Below are positions 11,433 through 22,700 of a stretch of DNA of 64,000 bases, one piece after another; position 1 is the stretch's first letter; each line of letters begins with the position of its first letter. The stretch is from Larix kaempferi (lineage: Eukaryota; Streptophyta; Pinopsida; Pinales; Pinaceae). Where the stretch lies: contig BSBM01000036.1 of NCBI GenBank assembly GCA_027924585.1, positions 6,007,001-6,071,000 of the forward strand. The letters are read 5' to 3'. The position numbers and the translations under genes were made by a program. Under the pieces are notes generated by a model. That model saw nothing but the letters and a program-made list of their open reading frames with translations, ran no database searches and had not been told where the DNA came from.

Positions 11433-12850
11433 TCAGCAAATGTGTCCATCACTTCTTCCTCGAAGTGTCCTCTCTCTGAAGTACTCGAACTTCACTCTGG
11501 CTAGTGGCTTTGCCAGCACATCTGCAATCTGCTCATCCGTCACAACATACAGAAGCTTCACAGCTCCTCTCTGCACCATATCCCTGATATAGTGATATTT
11601 GATCTCTATGTGTTTCGACCTATCATGAAACACTGGGTTCTTGAACAGCTTCACACAACTCTGGTTATTACAGAAGATACCAGTAGCCTCCAACGGGAGA
11701 TCAAATAACTCAGACAGTAGCTTCCGTAGCCATACTGCCTCACAACTAGTTGAACATGCTGCAACATACTCTGCCTCAGCTGTACTCAGTGCTACGCAGG
11801 ACTGCTTCCTGCTAAACCAAGAGATCACACGTGATCCCATACTGAAGCAACACCTAGATGTGCTCTTCCTATCTACAGCACTGCCAGCCCAATATGAATC
11901 AACATAACCCTGCAGGTTAAACTTTTGATTCTCCTCATACCTAATCCCATAATCCACTTTACCCTTCAGGTACCTCAGAACATGCTTTACAGCAACCAGG
12001 TGAACACTCCTCGGATCCGTCAGGAACTGGCTCAATGTGTTCACAGCAAAGAAAATATCTGGTCTCGTGTTCATCAGGTACATCAAGGACCCAATCATCT
12101 GACGATACATGGAGACATCAACCAGCTCAGATGAAGCATCACATAGAAGCTTTAGATTCGATGCCATAGGTGTGGCCATAGCTTGCAGTCCATCATCCCG
12201 AACCTCTTCAGGATCTCTACTGCATACTTCCCTTGTCCAAGGAAGATTCCATCACTCTGCCACACCTCCATGCCAAAAACAAATAGTGCATCATCTCGAA
12301 CTTGGAAGAAAGCTTCCGCTGCGTGTCGGCAATCAATCTATCTTTACCTGTAACAAACAGGTTATCTGCATAAAAAAATAGTATCACTGGATTGCCTTCT
12401 TCAACCTTGTAGAAAAGGTTGGAATCTGCTTTACTCTTGGTAACGCCCAAACTGGATAGAAAGCTGTCTATCCTACCATACCAAGTTCTGCACACATATA
12501 TGACTACACCATGCTGTCTTGAGATCCATCTGGTGCATCTTCTATTTTATCACTTTTATATTTCTCAATGCTGCCATCTGCAACATGCTTGATCTGATAG
12601 TTCCATTTGGAAGTCATAAAAAAAACTTCCCTTCACATCTTGGGACTACATCCCAAACATCATTCTTCATGATCGACGGATCATGGCATTCCATTTCTTC
12701 ATCCCAGATCCTGGGAACTTCAATATCTTCAATATCTTCAATAGATATCTTTGTTGCTGGAACAAAATGTTGTAGTTCTTCTTTTGTAGGAGATGACATA
12801 CGATCTTTCCTACACAACAAGTTAAATTGCATGATTAGAAAACATCTCAT
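11433..12850 (-). pseudogene. pol: N1 Copia reverse transcriptase / RNase H remnant
   Basis: The 3' half (12179-11433) is an uninterrupted Copia RNase H region: RQMIGSLMYLMNTRPD, STAEAEYVAA, HIEIKYHYIRD, DEQIADVLAKPLA. Upstream, 12495-12217 holds the C-terminal reverse transcriptase and 12850-12614 the entry region (IMKNDVWDVVPR). The enzyme is dead. The central reverse transcriptase between the IKHAADGS-like and KMHQMD parts is deleted, the YVDD site reads YADN, and the RNase H sites YVDSDW and CDNQS read YVDSYW and CNNQS. No integrase is present in the element. Confidence 0.85.
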
Positions 12851-14400
12851 AGTTTTCAGAACAAATTCTTACACATAAAGAAATATGTCATATAGTCATG
12901 CAATTATCTTAGCCAATGCTTCAATACAACATTTATCCATATCCCGTAACTTTCTAAATGCCTTCCAATCTCTACCAGAACATTGTTAAGAGTGTGCACA
13001 ACTCCCAACATGTCAGCAAAGAGGTTTCATTCTAGATAAGTAGCAATGGAATGTTGTACAGTGCCATAGGCCACTTACCCATGTATATTAGTAGTATACT
13101 GTTCATCAATGCAACTATTATAATATGCATAATACACAACCTAATTCTAGGAACATCAGTGTATACATTATTGAACAGTATTATTTAAACAAACAAATAT
13201 GCAAGAAATGATAATTTAAAATACTTATCTTTGTTTGTTCGTTGGGTGGACTCCCTCTGAGTCTTTGCTTCCTTGCAGGAGCTGTTGGAGTCCTAATCTG
13301 AAGTAGCTTCTTCTACACCTTTCTATTGTGGAATGTAGAGAGATGGTCAACTCCCTCTGAATATCTGCATCCTTGCAGAAACTACTGAAGTGTGCTCCTT
13401 TGCTTTCTTGCAGGAACAACTGGAGTGTGCTCCCTCTTGATCTTTGCTTCCTAAATTACCTGTTCTTGAACTCATATTCATCCTTGATCCCTATGCATGC
13501 TTATTAGTATCATGATTGTGTTATCCTTGTGAACTCATATAAAATCATACATTCATTAGTATACTATTAAAACACAATAATCTCAAGCATGTATAGTCAT
13601 GATCATTTCAAACAGAAATAATAAGCATTAGCATTCAAGGTTTATGTAGTATTCTTATGGTTAGTCAAATCATAAGAAACATAACATGTCTAAACCTGTA
13701 ATTACTCAAACCTATGACTCTTTGGGTTAGTTGAATCATCAATCAAGATAAGAGATATAATATGCATAAAAGCTATACCTTCATGATTCTTCTGGTTAGT
13801 CATATCATCAATTATGGTAAGAAACATAATATGCATACAACCATGATTATTCAAACCTATGACTCTTTGTGAATAATCATTATCAACAACACAATAGTAT
13901 AAGATCCTAACCCAAGGTAGGATTCTAGCTTGATATAGGAAAAACATACCTGGATTAGCATGCTAGCTATTTATGTCTAACATACCCGCATAATGTCTTC
14001 TTGTTCTTCGTCAATGACTTGTGCTAGTAACCTGCATGTCTCATAAGTTAACCATTGCAAAACCAAGTTATACATACCTCGTAAATGGATCTTCTATGAG
14101 ATCCATGACAATGGATGAATCTTTGTCCTCATGTTATCATGATCATATGTTCTTGGACCAGAACATGATTTGTCTTTCTTGGTGTACCTTTCATGTTAGT
14201 AGACAACATAAACCTCATACAACACCATAATTCATTAGTACAATCATAAGCGTTAATACCCTAATCAATGAATATTTTCTATCGTGCATTCATAATTTTA
14301 TTAAGGTGATATGACAAGTCTAAAATCAAGATTGTACTAACCGTAATAACATGAAGACAAACATACCATAAACTTAATCATGAACAAATCTCAAAACATA
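12851..14400 (-). other. N1 leader, distal part, with splice-site-like motifs
   Basis: About 1.5 kb without a long reading frame. On the minus strand there are AG/GTATGT donor-like sites at 14401, 14077 and 13949 and an acceptor-like ATGCAG/GTTAC at 14032, all matched in the same order in N2. The block 12960-13080 is conserved with 44615-44715. Confidence 0.5.
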
Positions 14401-14401
14401 C

Positions 14402-14560
14402 CTCGATGAGTCATACCTGTCGAGATCGCTTGTAATCTTCTTATGTAAGGCCTTAGCCTCATCTCCCTCTGAAACAGGAACTTCTTCACCTATGTAGGTG
14501 ACCAATCCATCTTCTTCTAGGATTAACCCAATCCACTTGATGTCCAAGAACTGGACCTAG
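14402..14560 (-). pseudogene. gag: N1 gag N-terminal remnant
   Basis: The minus strand encodes about 50 residues resembling the start of Copia gag (LVTYIGEEVPVSEGDEAKAL), and N2 encodes a close relative at 43302-43445. It ends directly at an AG/GTATGT donor-like site in both copies. The rest of gag is absent. Confidence 0.55.
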
Positions 14561-15863
14561 AGCTGGATATGGGTTTGTCAGAGAAACCCCAAAAATTCAA
14601 ACTTTGAATTTCAAACTTCCGAAAGGATATAAATATGCGCCTTGATGAGCTGATCAAATTGGTATATTCATAATTTGAAAACTGCAAAGTTTCACTCCTC
14701 AATTTTGCCTTTGAAACTTCCGGATTCACTGGACGTGACCCTAAACTGGGGTTTGATGAATCCCACTCTTTTTCCCAATCAAAAGGTTTGATCCAAAGCT
14801 CTAAGCTCCTATTTTTCTGAGGAGCTTCCAGCCGTGGTCTCAGATTTCAAAAATTCTCATTTTTACAGAAGCCCTAATTTTCCACTTTCCTGATCAAAGT
14901 CCCGAACTAGGGTCTGATCAAGCCCGGCCTTCTTCCCAACCAAAAATTCTGATTTTGGTCTCTAAATTTTTATTTTGATGAGTAGCATTCAGCCGTGGTC
15001 TCCGATTACAAAAATTCCAACTTTCTTCAAAGCCCTAAATTCCGGAAGCCATGAATGAAGGTACCAAAAAATAATTCTGTTTTGATAGAAATATGTACCT
15101 GATTGTTTCTGGTGTAACTCCGAAATTTTTGATCCACAGGGTCTGAAAAAGTTTCCTGAGATAGCCTGACCTGTTATCTTTCCATCATGATAGGTCTTAC
15201 CTCAATTGGATTCTCTGAGAGAGAGTTATGCCAAATGTCGCAACGTGACCTGTTTTGGGATAAAACAGGAGAGCGAACTTGTACGGCATGCCACGTGTCA
15301 CTGTTTTAACTTCGGCCTCTGAAAAGGTTTTCTGAGATAGCTCGGCCTGTTAGCTTTCCATCCTGGCAGGTTTGACCTCAATTGGACTCTCTGAGAGAGA
15401 GTTATGCCAAATGTCGTAACATGACCTGTTTTGGGATAAAACAGGAGAGCGAACTTGTACGGCGTTCCACGTGTCACTGTTTTAACTTCGGCCTCTGAAA
15501 ACGTTTCCTGCGATAGTACAGACTGTGTACTACCTGTCACTTTTTACGAAATTTCATTTGGAGCTTCCTAGCCCAAGATATGACCTTTTTCCCAAGGTCA
15601 CCTGATTTTGACTCAGATCTGGAAGAGGCAGAAACCCTATATTGTACAGATCATAAATCACAAAGTACAACGACTTAGAGGTTGTCCTTTGGACACAAGA
15701 TACCTGGAGATCTTAGCTTCGGCCTGTAACAATTTCAGATCCGAAAACTTCGCCAAAACGGATTTATAGCGAAAGTGCTACGATGACTGGTTTTTGTTAT
15801 ATCAAGCCCTAGCATCGTAAGTGCAACAAGTGTCATACATGCCATATCATGCCTTCTTTCAGG
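14561..15863 (-). other. N1 leader, proximal part, with a 180-bp internal duplication
   Basis: No coding frame is seen. A segment at about 15120-15300 is repeated at about 15300-15480 (shared TGACCTGTTTTGGGATAAAA and GGCCTCTGAAAA words). N2 carries a single diverged counterpart near 42640-42760. Confidence 0.5.
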
Positions 15864-15878
15864 CTAGCTCTGATACCA
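15864..15878 (-). promoter_or_regulatory. N1 primer binding site
   Basis: Minus-strand TGGTATCAGAGCTAG directly follows the 5' LTR. TGGTATCAGAGC is complementary to the 3' end of initiator methionine tRNA, the usual Copia primer. Confidence 0.85.
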
Positions 15879-16528
15879 TGTTAGATTTTAAGAATTTACT
15901 TCAATATGATCTAGGATCTTAACTGAGAGAACAACATGTACAGCATATCTATAGCATATCAATCATGGAGACAATAATGCAAGCACACAAGAGACACAAA
16001 GATTTACTTGGGGAAAACCATAAAGGTGAAAAACCCCAATAACTTCCTCAGAGATAGATAGAGCAATGATACAACCAACCAAGAGAGATAGCCATAACCT
16101 AGCAGCAGATCCTCCTCCTCCATAAGTGCGCCACTCCTCCTTGAGTGCATGTGTGAGAAGTGAGTGAGCAAATAGAGTGCCTCCCGCACTCTATTTATAC
16201 TTGACTTGACTTGCCTTTTTACCTAACTCATGTAGGCTCGAACTTAACCACATAATATAATGCTGACTGGGCCGACCCCCAATAGGGTGGTCTAATAACC
16301 CTTTGACCCACATGGCCGACCCCCAATAGGGTGGTCTAATAACCCTTCGACCCACATGACTTATACAGGGCCGACCCCAAACAAGGTGGTCTAATAACCC
16401 ATCAAATATAAGTTACGACACTTACAATATAAATGACGACACTTCCGTATAGAGGAATAATAACATCTCTATAGGAATATAATATACATATATGTGAAAT
16501 ACATTCTGAAGTTACATATACATCAACA
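15879..16528 (-). repeat. N1 5' LTR
   Basis: Near-identical partner of 9550-10199. The only difference I found is CTACAGC versus CTATAGC near the right-hand (minus-strand 3') end. Confidence 0.92.
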
Positions 16529-16533
16529 ATAGA

Positions 16534-18644
16534 CAAGCAACAGATATTAAATACCCATTCACATTTGGGCCGTACACAATGAAGAATAAGAATGTTGTTG
16601 TGTATATAGAGAAGTTGTTGAAGGATATGAATTTTGAGACAGATACGGCTATGGAGTATGACCTGTCAAACATCATATCAAAACGAAGAACAGAGCATCG
16701 TATCAAGGCCTTGAACCATCAGATTGTTGAAGGAATGTCAGACAGAGCCAATTGGCTAGAATATAAAGAAGAAACCATTCCGGATACATCTGACAAAGAA
16801 ATGGCATTGATTGACACAACAACAAAGACAGAAAGCGAAATAGATATTGCATCGGTTGGATCTAAAAGACCCATACAGGACATAATGGTCATTGAAGATG
16901 AAGAAACAGAAAGAGTAAAAAGATTGAAAATGAATGAACCACAAGAGTTTACAACAGTTTCCGAAGAGGCTAAAACAGTTGAAGAAGAAATACCAGAGGT
17001 TACAGTTAAGGAGTACAACATTGAAGAAACCCCTGTAGAGGGTGATGTAAATAGACCCCAGAATATCATGGATGTGTTTGATGAGCATAGTCGAAATAAA
17101 TAGGAGTCCGCGAAACAAACTAGTCAATTGTTTCCGAAGGTTAGAAGTATATCTAATACTGAGGTAAGCTTATTTACTAGCAGAAATATTAGAGAGAATT
17201 CCTTGAAATTCTCAGTTGTCACAAAAACTAAGATTTCAGAAATGAATATAGATTTGTCTAAAATAAATGCCCCGGATAAAATTTTATTGCATAGACAAAC
17301 TGGAGAAGTCATATATTTAGACTATTTGGGGACCATATTAAGAGCAGACAAGTTGAAAAGTTCAGTGGATAAATTGAATAATCAGTTGAGACAGGAGAAG
17401 GCAGAGAATAAGTCTCGACAGCAACAGATTAAGAAATTGCAAATCGATTTGATAAATAAAGAAGGAGGTGCAGCAACCAAATTGCTCAAAGAGAAAGACG
17501 ATACGATCCAGATGTTGAGACGAAAATTAAAAATTCCAGACACTGTACTTATCCAAGGAGCAGAATTGACAATATTGGAAAAAGAAAAAGAAGAATTATC
17601 TAATGAAGTCAATGATGTTACTGCTAAAATGTTAAAGCTTTCTGATGAAAAAGAGAAAATCATTTTGGAAGAACAGTTGGCATAAGCAAGGAAAAGATTA
17701 GCAGAAAGTGGTCAGCATCAAGTACAAACAGGCACAGAAGAAGATAAAACTGGAGTAGATGGAATTTTACAGGCCATGTCCCAAGTAAGCTTGAAAGAAA
17801 ATGAAATCAAAGAATTGAAGATTGAAATACAGAAGCTAACTGAAGAGAATGAAATCAAAAATAAGGAAATAAAAACCTTGCAGACAAAGAATCAAGAATT
17901 AAGTAACAACAATAAAGGATTAGCAGCTCATGTGACAGGGAAAGCTGCTATGCAAGGGTGCAAACACATGGTGTGGGACCAGATCATAAAAGAAGTTGAG
18001 AAATTAAGACCATATCTAGATTATATAAGAGTCAAAGAAAAGTGGTCAAAGATGCCTTCGACAGTTGCCGAGTAGTCAGGGAAAACTTAAATAAAAAGCC
18101 GAAAGAAGTAGCCCAGAGAGCAATAACCTTTTTAAACAGTCTAACTGAGGCAGACCTGACAGCCATGAACATAACGAACAGAATTTCAGTCATCACATGG
18201 GTCAGAAGGATCTTAGGAAAATACTCACATGTTGAGAATATTGAGGCTAAAGCTGGAGAAATACAGGAAGAAGTAGTAAAGTTCAAAAAGCAGTTTGAAA
18301 AATTAGTAAACAAAGGATTCCCTGCTTTTTGGAATAAAAAGAATGAATTAATTTCTCCTAATGAGTATAAGAGATTGTTGTTTGACATAAGGATGGATCA
18401 TAGAAAGTTCCAGCAGTTGGATCATATGCTTACAGGAAAAATTTTAATGGAGAAAATGTCAGAGGAGTTTGAAATTTTAAATATGCTAATCTCAACCTGT
18501 GGAAATCTTCTTCCTGTTTCTTATGCAGGTCATGTTGAAATGCGAGTCTTGGTGAAGGAAATGACCAACTATGACTTACCCACGGTCGACCAGTGGAATT
18601 ATGTGGAAAAATATGGAAGGACAATATATTATGTCCATTCATAG
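16534..18644 (+). pseudogene. LTR-encoded protein, 5' LTR copy, remainder
   Basis: This continues the protein interrupted by N1, from the DIKYPFTFGP block through an acidic linker to a long Lys/Glu-rich coiled coil and a C-terminal helical domain (MVWDQIIKEVEKLRPYLDY; VITWVRRILGKYSHVE). Lesions are a TAG at 17101-17103 (CAG in the 3' LTR), a TAA at 17683-17685 shared by both LTRs, and a one-base deletion near 18040 (four A instead of five). The last residues are YVHS before a stop at 18642-18644. Function is unknown; the coiled coil suggests oligomerisation. Confidence 0.7.
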
Positions 18645-18844
18645 AGGCTTTCAAAACTCTCGCCAAGTGGCGAAAATATGATATTCGAAATTTTTGCCAA
18701 GTGGCAAAAAGGATGCTTTATTTTAAATTTGTAATATTATTTGGAGACAGTTATCTATTGCTCAAAGACAGTTATCTTTTAAGATTAAGTATTTTCAGTT
18801 ATTAGTTAAAAGAAGCAGTTATGTAAAGCTTCTTCCAAATTTTG

Positions 18845-18934
18845 TATAAAAACAATGAGAGTCATTGTTGTAGGGGTTGGAAATTTTTTGAGAGACAGTG
18901 TATGTTTGGAGATCTTTTTTTTTTGATAAATAAA
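18845..18934 (+). promoter_or_regulatory. LTR core promoter and polyadenylation signal, 5' LTR
   Basis: TATAAAAA at 18845-18852 is followed 77 nt later by AATAAA (18929-18934) after a T-run. This is the expected U3/R arrangement for element transcription, and the 3' LTR (30169, 30253) and D (55207) share it. Confidence 0.65.
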
Positions 18935-19541
18935 GGCAGTACAGAGAAAATACCCATTTTTTGAGATCAGAGATTCATGTGTTGATCAGCTTTACAGTCT
19001 CTTTTTCCATTATCTTTATATGTGCATGTTCACTTCCTTCGTTATATCTTCCATTATGTTTTTCTTCTATATTTAAATGAACATCTGAAATAATTCGAGA
19101 TTCATACTGGTTGTGCCTCGTTTTATTGCATTTAAATATTCACTATATTCTCCAAAGTTGACAATGGATTCATCCTAGTTAGATGCCTGTTGTTGATGGA
19201 ATGTCATTATTTCTTTCTATACCACCTGAAAAAATCAAATTGACTATGATATGATTGCTATCTTGCCTCTGTGGAAATCTGTTTGGTATAAATATTTTAC
19301 TGGCATATTGTATATTTGAAACTTCGACTCCATGCCCAACGTTTCTTGTTTTCCTTTTCAACCAGAAAATCTTTTTGAGAAATTTTGAGAGAACTTTTAT
19401 ATTTTTCAGTCCTTGTACTTATATTGTGAGAGAGCCCTCTCTGGTGGAAAAATGGCTGAGTTTTTTGCCTAAAGCTTGGTTTGAAATAGGTTACCTTAGG
19501 TGTTATTCTTTTACAACCGGGATAAAATCTGAGTGCTAACA
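18935..19541 (+). other. Element C 5' LTR, R/U5 region
   Basis: About 600 nt of AT-rich sequence between the polyadenylation signal and the LTR end. I see no gene. It is nearly identical to 30259-30865 and recognisable in D at 55290-55553 and 59984-60327. Confidence 0.55.
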
Positions 19542-19543
19542 TT

Positions 19544-19563
19544 TTGGCGCCGTTGAAGGGGAA
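19544..19563 (+). promoter_or_regulatory. Element C primer binding site
   Basis: TGGCGCCGTTGAAGGGGAAC starts two bases after the 5' LTR. TGGCGCCGTTG...GGGG sites are typical of Tat/Athila-type plant Gypsy elements; I leave the tRNA unassigned. Confidence 0.75.
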
Positions 19564-19715
19564 CGAAAGTGAGATTTTCCCTGGGAGAAACGACAAAGAA
19601 AGGTCAAATTTCTTGGGCAAGGAAGTTTGAAATAAGTTGGTTGTAGATATTGCCCTGGCGACTTCACTCGTGACAATTTCTTAAGGTTTTTTGAAGATAT
19701 TCTGAGAAAGAGATT

Positions 19716-22700
19716 GTGGCTACAAGAAGAAATCTCGGTTTGCAGTTCTTCTCATGCGTGGATAATCCAGAAAAGCTCCTCAAGACAGATAAAGGCAAAG
19801 GCAAAAGCACGACGAAAGAAGGTATTTCTCAGTTTTCAAATATATTTCCTTATTTTCAAGAAAATCTGTTTGGGGAAGAAAAGATCGGTTCAAGTGAAAA
19901 GATTTTGCTTAGGACTAAGTCAGATTCTGATTTGAAAGAAACAAAAGTTGATCCAAATAGTTTGTGGGATTATTCTCTAAAATCTGTTTGGGATAATTTA
20001 CAAAACTCTGAAAGGGTAGAGTCCAAAATATCCAAAGCCCAGAGAATACCTGTGCAGAGTGGTAGACAACAAGCAGGGGTTGTTCCACCTTATAACCCAC
20101 CACCCATGGCTGCCAGATTTGCCCCACTGGTTTTACCCGCAGCTTTACATGACTTGCCTCAAAATTATGCGCAGAGAATCTTTACTTTTGATAATGAGGG
20201 TAGTTATACTGCACAGCAACATGTTGATAACTTTAGTGATTTCATTGATTTGGAAGAAGTGGATTATGATGATGCAAAAATGAGACTGTTTGCTCAAAGC
20301 TTAAGAGGTGAAGTCAAGAAATGGTTTAGAGCTTTAGCTGCAGGATCAATTGCTAATTATGATGCCTTTACAACTCTTTTTATCGAAAGATGGGAAGACC
20401 AGAAAAATCCTTCACAAGTGTTGACACAGTATAATAATCTGAAAAAAGGAGGTTTTGAGTCAGTTCAGGAGTTCTCTGCCAGATTTATGAAAGTCTATAA
20501 TTCTATCCCTACAGATATAAAACCTCCAATGGGAGCAGCCAAGTTACATTATGCAGATGCTTTTGAAGGTGATTTTTCATGCACATTAAGAGAAAGAAGA
20601 TCTACTACTTTGGCAATAATGATGAAAGATGCGGTAGAAGTTGAAGCTAATATGATGGATTCTGGAAAGATGAGACATAGAGATATGGACAGAAAGAAAA
20701 TTAGAGAAGATAATCAAAATGCAACATCTTCTTCTTCTTCCACAGATGTAAAGTTTGAAGCCATGATGAAAACTATGGAAAAGTTATTAGAAAGGTTAGT
20801 GGTGGATAACAAAGCTCCAAATAAAGAACAAGCAGAGCCTCAAATCAGAAACCCAAATTTTAGGAGACCCTTTGTTCCAGCTGCAAGGCCCAGAGAACAA
20901 CGAAACCCAAGGAATGCAGAAGAAGATCAAATCAGACCTCCTTTTCCTGAAAATTATGTTGCCGGAGAAGTAGAAGATGAGATACCTGAGAGTGACATTC
21001 ACCATTGTAGCGGTTCCGATGCAGAAGTGTATTTGACTAAACAAGAACATGATATGTTCCTTGTAGAAGGGGAATGTTATAATTTGGAAACAGATATTGA
21101 TCAATACCAAATTGGTTATCAAAATGCTATAAACGATCTCCAAAGAAAGATAAATCTTAGAAATCGGGACGTTATAATAGACAAGGGAAAGGACAAAGGA
21201 AAAGAACCGATGGGAAAATCAAAAGGAACTGTGGATAAACCTTCTACTAGTCATCAGGAACAGCAAACGAAAAGAAAAGAAATTGAAGATGTGCCAAAGG
21301 TAGTTTCAAATAACAAGAAAGATTCGGTGAAGGAGGTTGAAAAAAATTTGGTTCCTTTCAATATACAGAATGAAGTGTCAAAAGTTAAGATTTCAGTCCC
21401 ATTCAACGAGATATTAAAGAATAAAGAATACAAAGAACAAATCTTTAAGATGATGCAGGTAGAAAATCGAGTGGAAATAGATACTTTGGAATTAGATGAT
21501 GATACTCCTAATATTTACCTGGGTTCAAGAATGGAAGATAATAATGCTGAGGAAGTTTCTCCTTTCTATGTGAATCTGAATATTCATGATAAAGTTGTGC
21601 ATAATTGTATGTTAGATTCAGGAGCTTCTCATAATCTGATGCCAAAACTTGTGGTAGAATCTTTGGGATTGGAAATCACAAGACCGTATGATGACTTATT
21701 CTCTTTTGATTCAAGGAAAGTTAAATGTTTAGGGTTGATAAAAGATTTGACAGTCAATCTCAGTAAAATACCGGCCAAAGGTATTCTTATGGATGTGGTG
21801 GTTGCTGACATTCCAGCGAAGTTTGGCATGTTACTGTCCAGGTCATGGGCCTCAAAGTTAAAAGGAACTTTGCAGATGGATATGTCTTTTGCTACTATTC
21901 TGGTACTGGGGGTGCACAGAAGATTATACGCTGAAAAGATGGTTGCTTATTTAGTAAGTGATTTAAAAGAACCTGAGAAACATGCTATATATGCAATAGA
22001 CACAGATTTGGGTTCTTGCATTTTGTACAATGATGTTGAATCTAAAGAGAAGATTGATTTGATTGAACCAAAAGAAAATGAGAAGGAAAGATTGTTAAGA
22101 GAAAATATCAGAAAAGAAGGGACCTGGACAATGCATTTTGATGGAGCTAGAAGCAGAGAAGGGGCTGGTGCAGGAGTATCGATAATTACACCTGATCGAG
22201 AATTCTTAATGTTTTCTTATCAATTGAATTTTGAATGTACCAACAACGTTGCAGAATATGAAGCTTTGATTCTGGGATTGAACGTGTTGAGAGATTTAAA
22301 AGCAAAAAGGATTGAAGTGTTTGGAGATTCCGAATTGGTTATAAATCAGGTAAAAGCTATTTATCAGACCAAACACCCTAAAATGAGGTCCTATAGAAAT
22401 GAAGTGTGGGACTTACTGGAAAAAAATTTCGATGAACATGATGTTGTTTCAATTCCTAGAGTTAGCAACACTGTAGCAGATTCTTTGGCCATTGTAGGAG
22501 TAGCGTTCAAAACTCCCATCTTTTCTAAAAAGAAATATGATATTGAAGTCATACACAGACCATCTATCCCAGACAATATCAAACATTGGCAGGTTTTTGA
22601 GGATGGTCAACAGATTAAACGCTTTTTGGAAATGACAGATGAATTCCATTACAGGTCCATTGATGCAGAAGTTGATGAAATTGGTCCAGATGAGGTGGAT

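Larger units (their letters stand above)
9550..16528 (-). mobile_element. N1: young non-autonomous Ty1/Copia element
   Basis: Two 650-bp LTRs (9550-10199, 15879-16528) with TG...CA ends differ by about one base by eye. The flanking 5-mers are ACAGA (9545-9549) and ATAGA (16529-16533); the uninterrupted 3' LTR copy has ACAGA, so one duplication copy has mutated. Minus orientation is shown by the primer site at 15864-15878 and polypurine tract at 10200-10211. The interior is only a gag N-terminal remnant, a long non-coding leader, a damaged reverse transcriptase/RNase H and tandem repeats. N2 has the same layout. Confidence 0.92.
7515..19541 (+). repeat. Element C 5' LTR (split by N1)
   Basis: Matches 25805-30865 end to end once N1 (9550-16528) and one copy of its target duplication are removed. 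The layout is 955 nt of upstream sequence (7515-8469), the LTR reading frame (8470-18644), and a 3' part with a TATA box (18845) and AATAAA (18929). Confidence 0.9.

Noticed and set aside
19255-19620. Frames of 94-107 codons on both strands near the end of the C 5' LTR (and copy at 30579-30917)
   Set aside because: Duplicated only because the LTR is duplicated; no motif, and D does not keep the frame.
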